From an uncultured Gemmatimonadales bacterium (GTDB lineage Bacteria; Gemmatimonadota; Gemmatimonadetes; Gemmatimonadales; GWC2-71-9): a stretch of DNA of 64,000 nt. Shown piece after piece: positions 53,704-60,688 of this stretch; position 1 is the first letter of the stretch, and each line of letters starts with the position of its first letter. The notes under the pieces were generated by a model. The model saw nothing but the letters and a program-made list of their open reading frames with translations. It did not search any database and was not told where the DNA came from. Where the stretch lies: NCBI GenBank assembly GCA_947259405.1, contig CAMYLY010000004.1, positions 411,198-475,197 of the forward strand. The letters are read 5' to 3'. The translations under genes and the position numbers were made by a program.

Positions 53704-55329
53704 TCAGAAGACCTGGAATCCAGGAGAGCCGAAGCGTTCCATCTGCAGGTGACTCATCAGTGGGTATGCGTACGCGATGATTACCAGCACGACGGCCACT
53801 ACGACCCAAGGCGTGAAACGATCCAGTACAGTCCGTGCGCCGAGCTGACCGTTCACGGGTTCGGCGAACTCCAACGCCGGTTGCTCGTTTCGTTTCCCGG
53901 CCAACACGGTGCCGAGCATCACGAGCAAGAAGAACGAGGCGCTGAGGAATAGGAATGCGCCGCCGAGGGCGGACATCAGCGTCAGGCCTTCCCAACTCTG
54001 GGCCACGGGACTGTCTCCGTAGCTGGCCTCATAGATGCGTCTCGGCATCCCCATGACACCGGTGATGTGGTTGGCGATTGAGAACAACAACATGCCAACA
54101 AACCACAGAAACGGTTGCACTTTGGCGAGGAGTCCCAGTTCGAGGTCACGGCCGACGAGTTTGGGCACTAGCCAGTACGACGCGCCCATGAACGTGAGTG
54201 CCGATGCCGTCCCGACGGTGAGATGGAAATGGCCTTGAATCCAGGCGGTGTTGTGGACGACGGCGTTCATTCCGTACGCCGCATTGATGGCGCCGCCAAT
54301 CCCCCCAACCGCAAACAACAGCATGCTCAGGAGCACGCTCGAGACGAGTGGGTCACCCCACGGAAGCGCCGTGATCCATCCCAACAGACCGCGCCCCCCG
54401 CGCAGGCGTGCCGCGATCTCCAGTGACGCCACGACCGTGAACGCCGTCACGAGACTGGGGAAGAGGATGCCAAGCGTATTGACCGTGTGCAGCATCTTCC
54501 ATCCGGCGGAAATGCCGGGGTCCATGAACTGGTGATGGAACCCAACGGGGGTAGAGAGGAGGATAAACATCACGAACACCAAGCGGGCCAGCGGGTCGGA
54601 GAACAGCTTGCCCCCAGCCGCCTTGGGCGCCACGGTATACCAGATCACGTAGGCCGGGATCAACCAGAAGTAGACCAATGGATGCCCGAAATACCAGAAC
54701 AGTATCCGCGATAACAACGGATCGATCGTATCGACCAGTCCCAGAGACCACGGGATCAACTGCGCCAGCATTTCGATGGCAACCCCAACCGTGGCAATGC
54801 ACCACACGGCGATCGTCGCGAGCATCCCGTGGACCGAAAGGGCGACGGGTTGGTCACGATGCTCACGGCGCCAGTCGAGGTACGTTGCCACGATGACACC
54901 GCACCACACCCAGGAGCCAACGACCAGCAACGTGAGTCCAATGTAGAACGCGGGATGCGCCTGCATCGGGGGATAGAACGTGTACAGGACTGAAGCCTTG
55001 CCCACGAAGATTGCCCACAGAGCGGCAAGCGTCCCGACGAAGGCGATCCAAAACCCGAGCCAGGCAAGCTTGGGTCCCCGAATCGGCCTTCCCAGCCCGG
55101 CGTTCGCGAATGCGATTCCCAGTCCCATGATCACAAACGTGGTGAACACGATGGCCATGAGGACGCCATGACCCGTTACTGACAGGTAGTACATCCGAGC
55201 GCTGCGCCAAGGGAGATCGAGATTGGCACGCGACAAGGCCTGCATGAGTGCCATGAACGTCGCGACGCCGAAAGCCGCCAACCCGACAGCCATGTGGGCC
55301 GTCGCCAGTTTTCGATCGTGGAGGGTCAT
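53704..55329 (-). CDS. cbaA: ba3-type cytochrome c oxidase subunit I
   Basis: A 541-aa, about 13-helix heme-copper oxidase subunit of the B (ba3) type, high-affinity for oxygen. Heme and copper ligands are visible: SVTGHGVLMA, WYFGHPLVYFWLIP (CuB His crosslinked to Tyr), GFHHQFMDPG (CuB histidines) and WIQGHFHLTVG (heme a3 and heme b histidines). It reduces oxygen and pumps protons. Its ATG overlaps the subunit II stop by four bases. Confidence 0.95.
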   Translation of the reverse strand: MTLHDRKLATAHMAVGLAAFGVATFMALMQALSRANLDLPWRSARMYYLSVTGHGVLMAIVFTTFVIMGLGIAFANAGLGRPIRGPKLAWLGFWIAFVGTLAALWAIFVGKASVLYTFYPPMQAHPAFYIGLTLLVVGSWVWCGVIVATYLDWRREHRDQPVALSVHGMLATIAVWCIATVGVAIEMLAQLIPWSLGLVDTIDPLLSRILFWYFGHPLVYFWLIPAYVIWYTVAPKAAGGKLFSDPLARLVFVMFILLSTPVGFHHQFMDPGISAGWKMLHTVNTLGILFPSLVTAFTVVASLEIAARLRGGRGLLGWITALPWGDPLVSSVLLSMLLFAVGGIGGAINAAYGMNAVVHNTAWIQGHFHLTVGTASALTFMGASYWLVPKLVGRDLELGLLAKVQPFLWFVGMLLFSIANHITGVMGMPRRIYEASYGDSPVAQSWEGLTLMSALGGAFLFLSASFFLLVMLGTVLAGKRNEQPALEFAEPVNGQLGARTVLDRFTPWVVVAVVLVIIAYAYPLMSHLQMERFGSPGFQVF

Positions 55330-55805
55330 TGGGCGCCTCTTTCCACGATGAGCTTGCCGTACATGCTGTGATGTCCGAGGCCGCAGTATTCGTTGCAGAC
55401 GATCAGGTACTCACCCGGGTCGTCGAACGACATCGTGAACTGACTGACATAGCCGGGGATGACCATGGTATTCCCGTTGGTTCCCACGATCTGGAACCCA
55501 TGGACCACGTCAGAGCTCGACATACGGAACGTGACTGGGCTGCCAGCAGGGATGCGAATCTCGTTGGGTTGAAACGCGAACATCAACGCGATCATCGTGA
55601 CGGTGTAGCTACCGTCGCTGTTGGCGACGACACCTCGGTCAGCAAAACGCTGGTCCGTCCAGACCGCCTGCGGGTCGATAGTCTCAATGTGACTTGGTGG
55701 GAGTCGTCCCTGGGAGTAGGCCGCAAAGGCGGTGGCCCCCAAGAACAGCGCGATCGTGGCACCGGCGCCCCACATCCAGACGCGTTCGTAGAAATCGACA
55801 TGCAT
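55326..55805 (-). CDS. cbaB: ba3-type cytochrome c oxidase subunit II
   Basis: A 159-aa subunit with one N-terminal membrane helix (about 12-31) and a cupredoxin domain. The CuA site is complete: VCNEYCGLGHHSMYGKL holds two Cys, the carbonyl-donor position, His and Met, and a second His lies in VVHGFQIVG. It accepts electrons from cytochrome c. It follows the 46-aa subunit gene by 3 bp. Confidence 0.95.
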   Translation of the reverse strand: MHVDFYERVWMWGAGATIALFLGATAFAAYSQGRLPPSHIETIDPQAVWTDQRFADRGVVANSDGSYTVTMIALMFAFQPNEIRIPAGSPVTFRMSSSDVVHGFQIVGTNGNTMVIPGYVSQFTMSFDDPGEYLIVCNEYCGLGHHSMYGKLIVERGAQ

Positions 55806-55808
55806 CGT

Positions 55809-55949
55809 CTACCTCCCGACCACGCCTCGGGGGGCATACACGAAGAAGAAAAACGCCAGCCAGGCCAGGATGAAGATCACCCCGTACAGACCGACGACAG
55901 CCAGCGTTCCACGCGGATGCTTGCCTAGCTCGGGAGGCAGCTCAGCCAT
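55809..55949 (-). CDS. Small ba3-oxidase subunit (subunit IIa type), 46 aa
   Basis: A short gene, ATG at 55949, TAG at 55809. The product begins MAELPPELGKHPRGTLAVVG, has one membrane helix (VGLYGVIFILAWLAFFFFVY) and ends APRGVVGR. A single-helix protein of this size directly before subunit II matches subunit IIa/CbaD of Thermus-type ba3 oxidases. Its stop is 3 bp before the subunit II start, so the operon order is IIa-II-I. Confidence 0.88.
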   Translation of the reverse strand: MAELPPELGKHPRGTLAVVGLYGVIFILAWLAFFFFVYAPRGVVGR

Positions 55950-55996
55950 TGGCACCTTCCTGACAAAAGGGTTTCTTGGATTGGTCCGCGAGGGTG

Positions 55997-56398
55997 CTAG
56001 ATCTTGGCGGTTGCCACGGCCCTCACGATGTCACTCTGGGAAATAACGCCCTGCAGTTCGCCGTCAACCACCACGAACAATCGGTGGACCTCGAGCGAGA
56101 GCATCTGCTGAGCCGCTACCTTGACGTCTTCGTTGGACCCGATGGTCTTGGGTCCGGCGGTCATAAGTTCTCGAACGAGGGTGTTCGCAAAGAGGTTCTC
56201 CCGCTCCTCCGTACCCGCGGCCTCCGCCTCCGCGTCGAGGACGTCACTCGTAGAAAGCACACCGACAAATGTTCCGTGTCTGTCGACTACTGGGACGCCA
56301 TGAACGTGGGCGTCAGCCAACGCCATGATGGCGTCGTTGATAGTCGCTTCATCGCTCACGACCTGCAGGTCGGTAACCATCAAGTCGGCTACTTTCAT
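55997..56398 (-). CDS. Two-CBS-domain protein
   Basis: A 133-aa protein made of two CBS motifs (about 1-58 and 74-130). Sequences such as VADLMVTDLQVVSDEATINDAIMALADAHVHGVPVVDRHG (quoted in part) and VRELMTAGPKTIGSNEDV are typical adenine-nucleotide-binding CBS pairs. The size equals Hrp1/Rv2626c of the M. tuberculosis DosR regulon. Two overlapping copies of the 16-bp element lie 64-90 bp upstream. It probably senses energy charge. Confidence 0.92.
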   Translation of the reverse strand: MKVADLMVTDLQVVSDEATINDAIMALADAHVHGVPVVDRHGTFVGVLSTSDVLDAEAEAAGTEERENLFANTLVRELMTAGPKTIGSNEDVKVAAQQMLSLEVHRLFVVVDGELQGVISQSDIVRAVATAKI

Positions 56399-56462
56399 CG
56401 TTCCCTCGCAGGTCGGAGTAAACCTCTCAGACGAGGCTACCGGCGTATCTGTAAGCGACCAG

Positions 56463-56489
56463 TGAAACGGGCCTTAAACGGGTCTTAAG
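56463..56489 (-). promoter_or_regulatory. Tandem 16-bp elements upstream of the CBS gene
   Basis: Plus strand TGAAACGGGCCTTAAA (56463-56478) and TTAAACGGGTCTTAAG (56474-56489) overlap by five bases and are offset by 11 bp, one helical turn. They lie 64 and 75 bp upstream of the CBS start at 56398. Both match TGAAR-N4-CYTTAAG with one or two changes. The arrangement suggests cooperative binding of two dimers. Confidence 0.6.
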
Positions 56490-56607
56490 GTCGTCACCGG
56501 ACCCCCGGGGAAATGCTCGACGTGAATTCCCAAGTCGGTGCGGTCAACAACCGCATCACGATCAGGTAACCACTTTGGACGCCTCGGACCCCCGCACGTG
56601 TGCGATT

Positions 56608-57528
56608 TCAGGTCGACTGCTTCATGCGTTTGCGGTCTATGACGGTCGTGGTCGCCGCCTTCGGGGCGCGAACGGGTACCACTACAAGCGACGTTTCGAG
56701 CTGGTTGATGAGCCTCTCGGTCGTGCTCCCGAGAATCACGCGATCGGCCCAATTTTTCCCGTGGGATCCGACCATGACGAGATCTGCTTTCCACTCTCTT
56801 GCAGTTGCGCGCACGACCTTGTTGGCATGTCCACGTCGCACCTCCGCACGCTCGAAGTTGCCGTTGAGGCTGGCGCGGATGTCGCGTTCGAATCGGGCCT
56901 CCAAAGATGGGTAGTGTGCGTACTCGTCCATCTGAACGGTCACGTCCGGTACGACCGGAAGGGGCTCCGCCACATGCAAGATCATGAGCTCGGCGTTGAG
57001 GAGCTCATGGAAACGGCGGGCCAATTCGAGTGTCGGCCCGGTGGCATAGGTCAGGTCGACGGCAACCAAGATCTTGAGACCACTCCCGAGGGGTTCCGAC
57101 GCAAGCAAGATCGGGACGTCAATCGTCCGGACTGTGTGATGCGCCGTCGTTCCGCCAAACCACCGCGCGGGGGCTTTGTGATGCGTGCGGCCGAGCACCA
57201 CCAAGCCGGCCTCATGGTATCGCGTAGCGTGCACCAGACCCAAGGCCGTTGTCCCGAGGCGCACTTCCAGACACTCGAGATCGATGTCCGGAAGCTTGTT
57301 AATGAGGGCCTCCGTGATGGCCGACCGTGCCTGCTCCGATACTCGGTGGCGCAGCTCGTTGAGGTCCACGGGCAGGTGGAAGCTCGCAGGAATGTTTGAG
57401 ACGTCATGGGTGACGTGAACGAGGTGACATTCGCAGCCTGCCAGCGCCGCGAGCCGCAGGGCGACTACGGCGGCGCGGATCCCCTCATCCGACTGATCCA
57501 CGCCCGCGATAATAGGCTTCCACGACAT
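56608..57528 (-). CDS. Tandem-domain universal stress protein
   Basis: A 306-aa protein with two USP domains (about 1-145 and 150-292). The second has the full ATP-binding motif GSHGKNWADRVILGST (G-2x-G-9x-GST). The first is altered: GRTHHKAPARWFGGTT lacks the second Gly. Length and layout match Rv2623 of M. tuberculosis. A copy of the 16-bp element lies 57 bp upstream. USPs of this type restrain growth in hypoxia. Confidence 0.94.
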   Translation of the reverse strand: MSWKPIIAGVDQSDEGIRAAVVALRLAALAGCECHLVHVTHDVSNIPASFHLPVDLNELRHRVSEQARSAITEALINKLPDIDLECLEVRLGTTALGLVHATRYHEAGLVVLGRTHHKAPARWFGGTTAHHTVRTIDVPILLASEPLGSGLKILVAVDLTYATGPTLELARRFHELLNAELMILHVAEPLPVVPDVTVQMDEYAHYPSLEARFERDIRASLNGNFERAEVRRGHANKVVRATAREWKADLVMVGSHGKNWADRVILGSTTERLINQLETSLVVVPVRAPKAATTTVIDRKRMKQST

Positions 57529-57585
57529 GACTCCGCCTCCTCCAGCCGGGAGTCGCAGCGTAGCCTTTGAACCGTGACAGCCATA

Positions 57586-57601
57586 TGAAGCCGCCTTTAA
57601 G
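57586..57601 (-). promoter_or_regulatory. 16-bp regulatory element upstream of the first universal stress protein gene
   Basis: The plus strand reads TGAAGCCGCCTTTAAG, 57 bp upstream of the ATG at 57528. It differs from the ferredoxin-oxidoreductase copy (24799) only inside the four-base spacer, although the two are 33 kb apart. Confidence 0.65.
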
Positions 57602-57879
57602 AGGACGTCATCGGATGGCTTCAGGCCGATTTCACCAGTGCTTCATGACTGGCGGTCTAGGATACTGAGCCATCGCACGCGGTGGCACTGCGGGAATTGC
57701 CCTGGAGGGATAGGGCCGCCGTCCTTTGGACGTCGCTGAGTTCTCGAGGGGTTTCTGGCGTCGGCCGCAGGCAAGACGAGTGGGGATCGTCAAGCGAGTA
57801 ACCCGATACCGAAAAGAAGCCCTTGTGCCCGGAGCGATCCGCGGCGCGCGAAAACCGAAACTCTGAGGGAGATCCCTCA

Positions 57880-57917
57880 CCCCCGGTGCACGGGAGGGCG
57901 CCGGGGGTTTTCGTTTT
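57880..57917 (+). terminator. Terminator-like hairpin on the plus strand
   Basis: CCCCCGG (57880-57886) pairs with CCGGGGG (57901-57907), enclosing 14 bases. TTTTCGTTTT follows. The T-tract is on the plus strand only, so it does not fit the minus-strand stress-protein gene that ends at 57926. It may end a plus-strand non-coding RNA made from the preceding 350 bp. Confidence 0.6.
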
Positions 57918-57925
57918 GGGGGAAT

Positions 57926-58828
57926 TCAGTCCTTGGCCGGCCGAACGACCAAGACTGGAACCGGCGAGCCGCGTGCGACTTTGTCCGCGACACTTCCCAA
58001 CACGAGCCTTGGAATGCCGCCCCGCCCGTGAGTCGCGATCGCGATGAGGTCGGCGCCACCACCGCTTGCATGGTGAATCAACCCAGATGCCGGCTGGGTA
58101 CCGACGCTCACCTCCGTCTCAGCGACCAGCCCGGCTTCGGCGAAGGTCGAGGCAATACCGCTCAAGTAATTCTCAGCATCGCCCTGACCACGTTCCATCG
58201 CTTCCCGCGTCTCGGCTACCGTGTGAGGGAGGTACGGAGACGCCGCGTACGTCGGCGGCACGGCCCGGAATAGCGTGTATCTGGCGTTGAAACCGCGCCC
58301 AACTTCCTGTGCAACCCGCACGGCGGCCTCGGCGCGCTCTGACCCGTCGAGCGCGATCAGAATACGACGAAAATCCGGACGGAAGGTCAGATCTGCCGGT
58401 CCCTCGTCTTCCGGGCGCACCATCAGGATCGGTTCTTCGATGTGGCGAAGCAGTCGATCAGCAATCGACCCGAGCCAGGCACGACTCACCGGGCCGCGTC
58501 CGTGGGTTGATAGAACCACCAAGCGCGGTTCGGTACGCGCGATGACGTCTTCGAGAGTCTTCCCAACTGGACCACCCAGGACCGTTGTGGTGATGTCTAC
58601 CTCAGAGACCGCGCGCACGCGCTCGGCCGTAGCCGTGATGTACTCCGTGTGGAACGTCTTGAGCTGGCTCGTCGGGATGTCCCACTCCGCCATGACAGGT
58701 TCGTCAAAGTAGACCGTGACCAAATGGAGCATGGTGTTCAGATGCTCGGAAAGCGCTATCGCCGCCGGCAGACTCGCCTCGGCGAATTGGGAACCATCGA
58801 GTGGAACGAGAATGGATGTCGTGGACAT
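57926..58828 (-). CDS. Tandem-domain universal stress protein, second copy
   Basis: A 300-aa protein with two USP domains (about 1-145 and 150-298). ATP-motif remnants are STHGRGPVSRAWLGS in the first and ATHGRGGIPRLVLGS in the second, the latter essentially complete. The ATG at 58828 is preceded by AGGGAGGGC. It is divergent from the site-2 protease gene, with which it shares one palindromic copy of the 16-bp element. Confidence 0.94.
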   Translation of the reverse strand: MSTTSILVPLDGSQFAEASLPAAIALSEHLNTMLHLVTVYFDEPVMAEWDIPTSQLKTFHTEYITATAERVRAVSEVDITTTVLGGPVGKTLEDVIARTEPRLVVLSTHGRGPVSRAWLGSIADRLLRHIEEPILMVRPEDEGPADLTFRPDFRRILIALDGSERAEAAVRVAQEVGRGFNARYTLFRAVPPTYAASPYLPHTVAETREAMERGQGDAENYLSGIASTFAEAGLVAETEVSVGTQPASGLIHHASGGGADLIAIATHGRGGIPRLVLGSVADKVARGSPVPVLVVRPAKD

Positions 58829-58914
58829 AGTGCCCTCCCTGTCGACGGGCCCGGTGTGGATACTAGCCCACTTTACCGTAGATCGCCCCCGGTGAGCATG
58901 CGGTGAACCAGCGC

Positions 58915-58930
58915 TGAAGGGGACTTCAAG
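58915..58930. promoter_or_regulatory. 16-bp palindromic element shared by stress-protein and site-2 protease genes
   Basis: The plus strand reads TGAAGGGGACTTCAAG; TGAAG-N4-CTTCA is a perfect inverted repeat. It lies 86 bp upstream of the stress-protein start (58828) and 43 bp upstream of the protease start (58974), so one bound dimer could control both divergent promoters. Confidence 0.65.
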
Positions 58931-58973
58931 ACGCCGTTTGGAGCAGTCGGCACGCGTTGAGTACGTTTCGCGC

Positions 58974-60092
58974 ATGAGATGGTCACTGCAACTGGGGCGT
59001 GTCCGCGGGATCAAGATCCAGGTCCACTGGACCTTCCTCATCCTGATCGTGTGGATCGTGATGATGCACGCGTCCCAGGGGGCCAACGCTCTGGAAGTTG
59101 CGGAGGGCGTCGCGTTAGTGCTCGCAGTGTTTGGATGTGTGGTCCTGCACGAGCTGGGACACGCGCTCACAGCGCAGCGCTACGAGATACAGACAAAAGA
59201 CATCACGCTTCTGCCGATCGGTGGCGTTGCGCGTCTCGAGAGGCTGCCGGAAAAGCCAATAGAGGAATTCTGGGTGGCGGTCGCTGGGCCGGCGGTCAAC
59301 GTGGTTATTGCAGTGGTCCTCGGGGTAGGCTTGGCAGTATTCGGGTCGATAGAACCCATGCGCGCCGCGTTAGACGTGCGCGCTGGGTTCATTGGGCAGC
59401 TCATGTGGATCAACGTGTTGCTGGTCCTGTTCAATCTCCTTCCGGCCTTTCCCATGGATGGGGGACGCATCCTACGGAGCCTGCTCGCGACTCGGATCGA
59501 TTATGCGCGGGCGACGGCCATTGCCGCGTCCGTTGGTCAGATGATGGCTATTGCCTTCGGACTGGTTGGGCTGTTCACCAATCCTTTCCTCGTCTTTATC
59601 GCGATCTTTGTGTACCTGGGAGCGCAGGCGGAGGCGGAACACGCGCAAACGCAGTCGGCGTTGTCCGGAGTGTTGGTGCGCGACGCGATGCTCACCGAGT
59701 TCCACGTGCTATCGAGCGGCCAGTCGCTTGGGCACGCCGCGCACGAATTACTGGCGGGGTCACAACAGGACTTTCCGGTCATTGATGAGGACCGACTGAT
59801 TGGCATGCTCTTCCGGCCAGCGCTCGTGGCCGCTCTCAAGAAACGGGGTAGTGACACTCCCATTTCGACTGTCGTGCGCACCGACTGCCTCACGGTACAT
59901 CCGGATGAGGCGCTCGCCGTTGCACTCACTCGGCTGCGGACCGCTGGGTGCGCTTCGGTGCCTGTACTCGAGGCGGGGCGGCTGGTTGGCCTCCTCACCC
60001 TCGAGAATGTCGGGGAGCTCATGATGGTCCAATCGGCCCTGTCACGGCGTGACGAGCGAGGCGCACTCGCCGAGATATTCGCGACGGACTGA
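58974..60092 (+). CDS. Site-2 protease (M50) with C-terminal CBS domains
   Basis: A 372-aa intramembrane zinc metalloprotease. HELGH is at 59-63 and MDGGR of the NPDG-type motif at 161-165 (LLPAFPMDGGRILRSL), within about six helices. Residues 235-360 carry two CBS modules (VRDAMLTEFHVLSSGQS, VVRTDCLTVHPDEAL). It equals Rv2625c of M. tuberculosis in domain order and length. The ATG at 58974 fits the family start (MRWSLQLGRVRGIKIQVHW); a TTG at 58938 is less likely. CBS domains may gate proteolysis by nucleotide binding. Confidence 0.93.
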   Translation: MRWSLQLGRVRGIKIQVHWTFLILIVWIVMMHASQGANALEVAEGVALVLAVFGCVVLHELGHALTAQRYEIQTKDITLLPIGGVARLERLPEKPIEEFWVAVAGPAVNVVIAVVLGVGLAVFGSIEPMRAALDVRAGFIGQLMWINVLLVLFNLLPAFPMDGGRILRSLLATRIDYARATAIAASVGQMMAIAFGLVGLFTNPFLVFIAIFVYLGAQAEAEHAQTQSALSGVLVRDAMLTEFHVLSSGQSLGHAAHELLAGSQQDFPVIDEDRLIGMLFRPALVAALKKRGSDTPISTVVRTDCLTVHPDEALAVALTRLRTAGCASVPVLEAGRLVGLLTLENVGELMMVQSALSRRDERGALAEIFATD

Positions 60093-60299
60093 ACCAGCGC
60101 CGGCCAACATCGTAAGTCCTTGTCTCAGAATATCTTCGAGAGTTAGACCGCCTTTGAGCACACGATCCCGCGGTCGGGCATCGTCGCCTCAGCCGACCCC
60201 CGGGAACCTGGACTCGGTCGGATCGGTTACGAAGATGCTCCGGTCTGGATTCGGCGCGTGTCACGAAGTCGATACCACTCACCCCTTGGAGGAAGTCCA

Positions 60300-60686
60300 A
60301 TGCTGAAACGGTTAGTAACGTCATTGGGATTCGTCGGTGTACTGCTGCTTGCGGCACCGTCGGTGTCCAACGCGCAGATGCCGGACAAGCCTGAAGGCAA
60401 GGCGATGACGGTCAGCGGGACCGTGATTGATCTGTCGTGCAAGTTCGCTTTCAACCTATCGGGCGCCGATCACCGGATGTGCAGCCAGGTCTGTGCCGAT
60501 GCCGGGGTTCCACTGGCGATCCTCGGTGATGACGGCACGTTGTATCTCCCGGTGAGCACCGGAATGCCAGGTGGCTCTGAGAACGCGAAGCTCAAGCCGC
60601 ATGCCGAACACAAGGTGAAGGTGACCGGGACCGTCTTCGAAGCCGGCGGTGCCATGGCGATTCAGATCGAATCGGTAAGTATGTAG
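60300..60686 (+). CDS. Exported protein, 128 aa, of unknown function
   Basis: An exported protein with signal peptide cleaved at SNA-QM near residue 25. The mature part is a small beta-rich OB-like domain: MTVSGTVIDLSCKFAFN near 37, two cysteines in MCSQVCADAG, and VKVTGTVFEAGGAMAIQIESV at the end. A disulfide or heme/metal role is possible. TGGAGGAAG precedes the ATG by 6 bp. The propeller-TlpA gene follows 2 bp later. Confidence 0.85.
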   Translation: MLKRLVTSLGFVGVLLLAAPSVSNAQMPDKPEGKAMTVSGTVIDLSCKFAFNLSGADHRMCSQVCADAGVPLAILGDDGTLYLPVSTGMPGGSENAKLKPHAEHKVKVTGTVFEAGGAMAIQIESVSM

Positions 60687-60688
60687 TC

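Larger units (their letters stand above)
57529..57925. other. Non-coding region between two stress-protein genes
   Basis: This 397-bp stretch has no convincing gene; an 82-codon minus frame (57632-57880) has no ribosome-binding site or family. It contains the 16-bp element at 57586, a 7-bp inverted repeat with a 2-bp spacer at 57864-57879 (TGAGGGA/TCCCTCA), and a hairpin with a T-tract at 57880-57917. A plus-strand terminator without a plus-strand gene suggests a small RNA. Confidence 0.5.

Noticed and set aside
57632-57880. An 82-codon minus-strand frame between the stress-protein genes
   Set aside because: It has no start signal or family, and it overlaps the regulatory element side of the region and the terminator-like hairpin.
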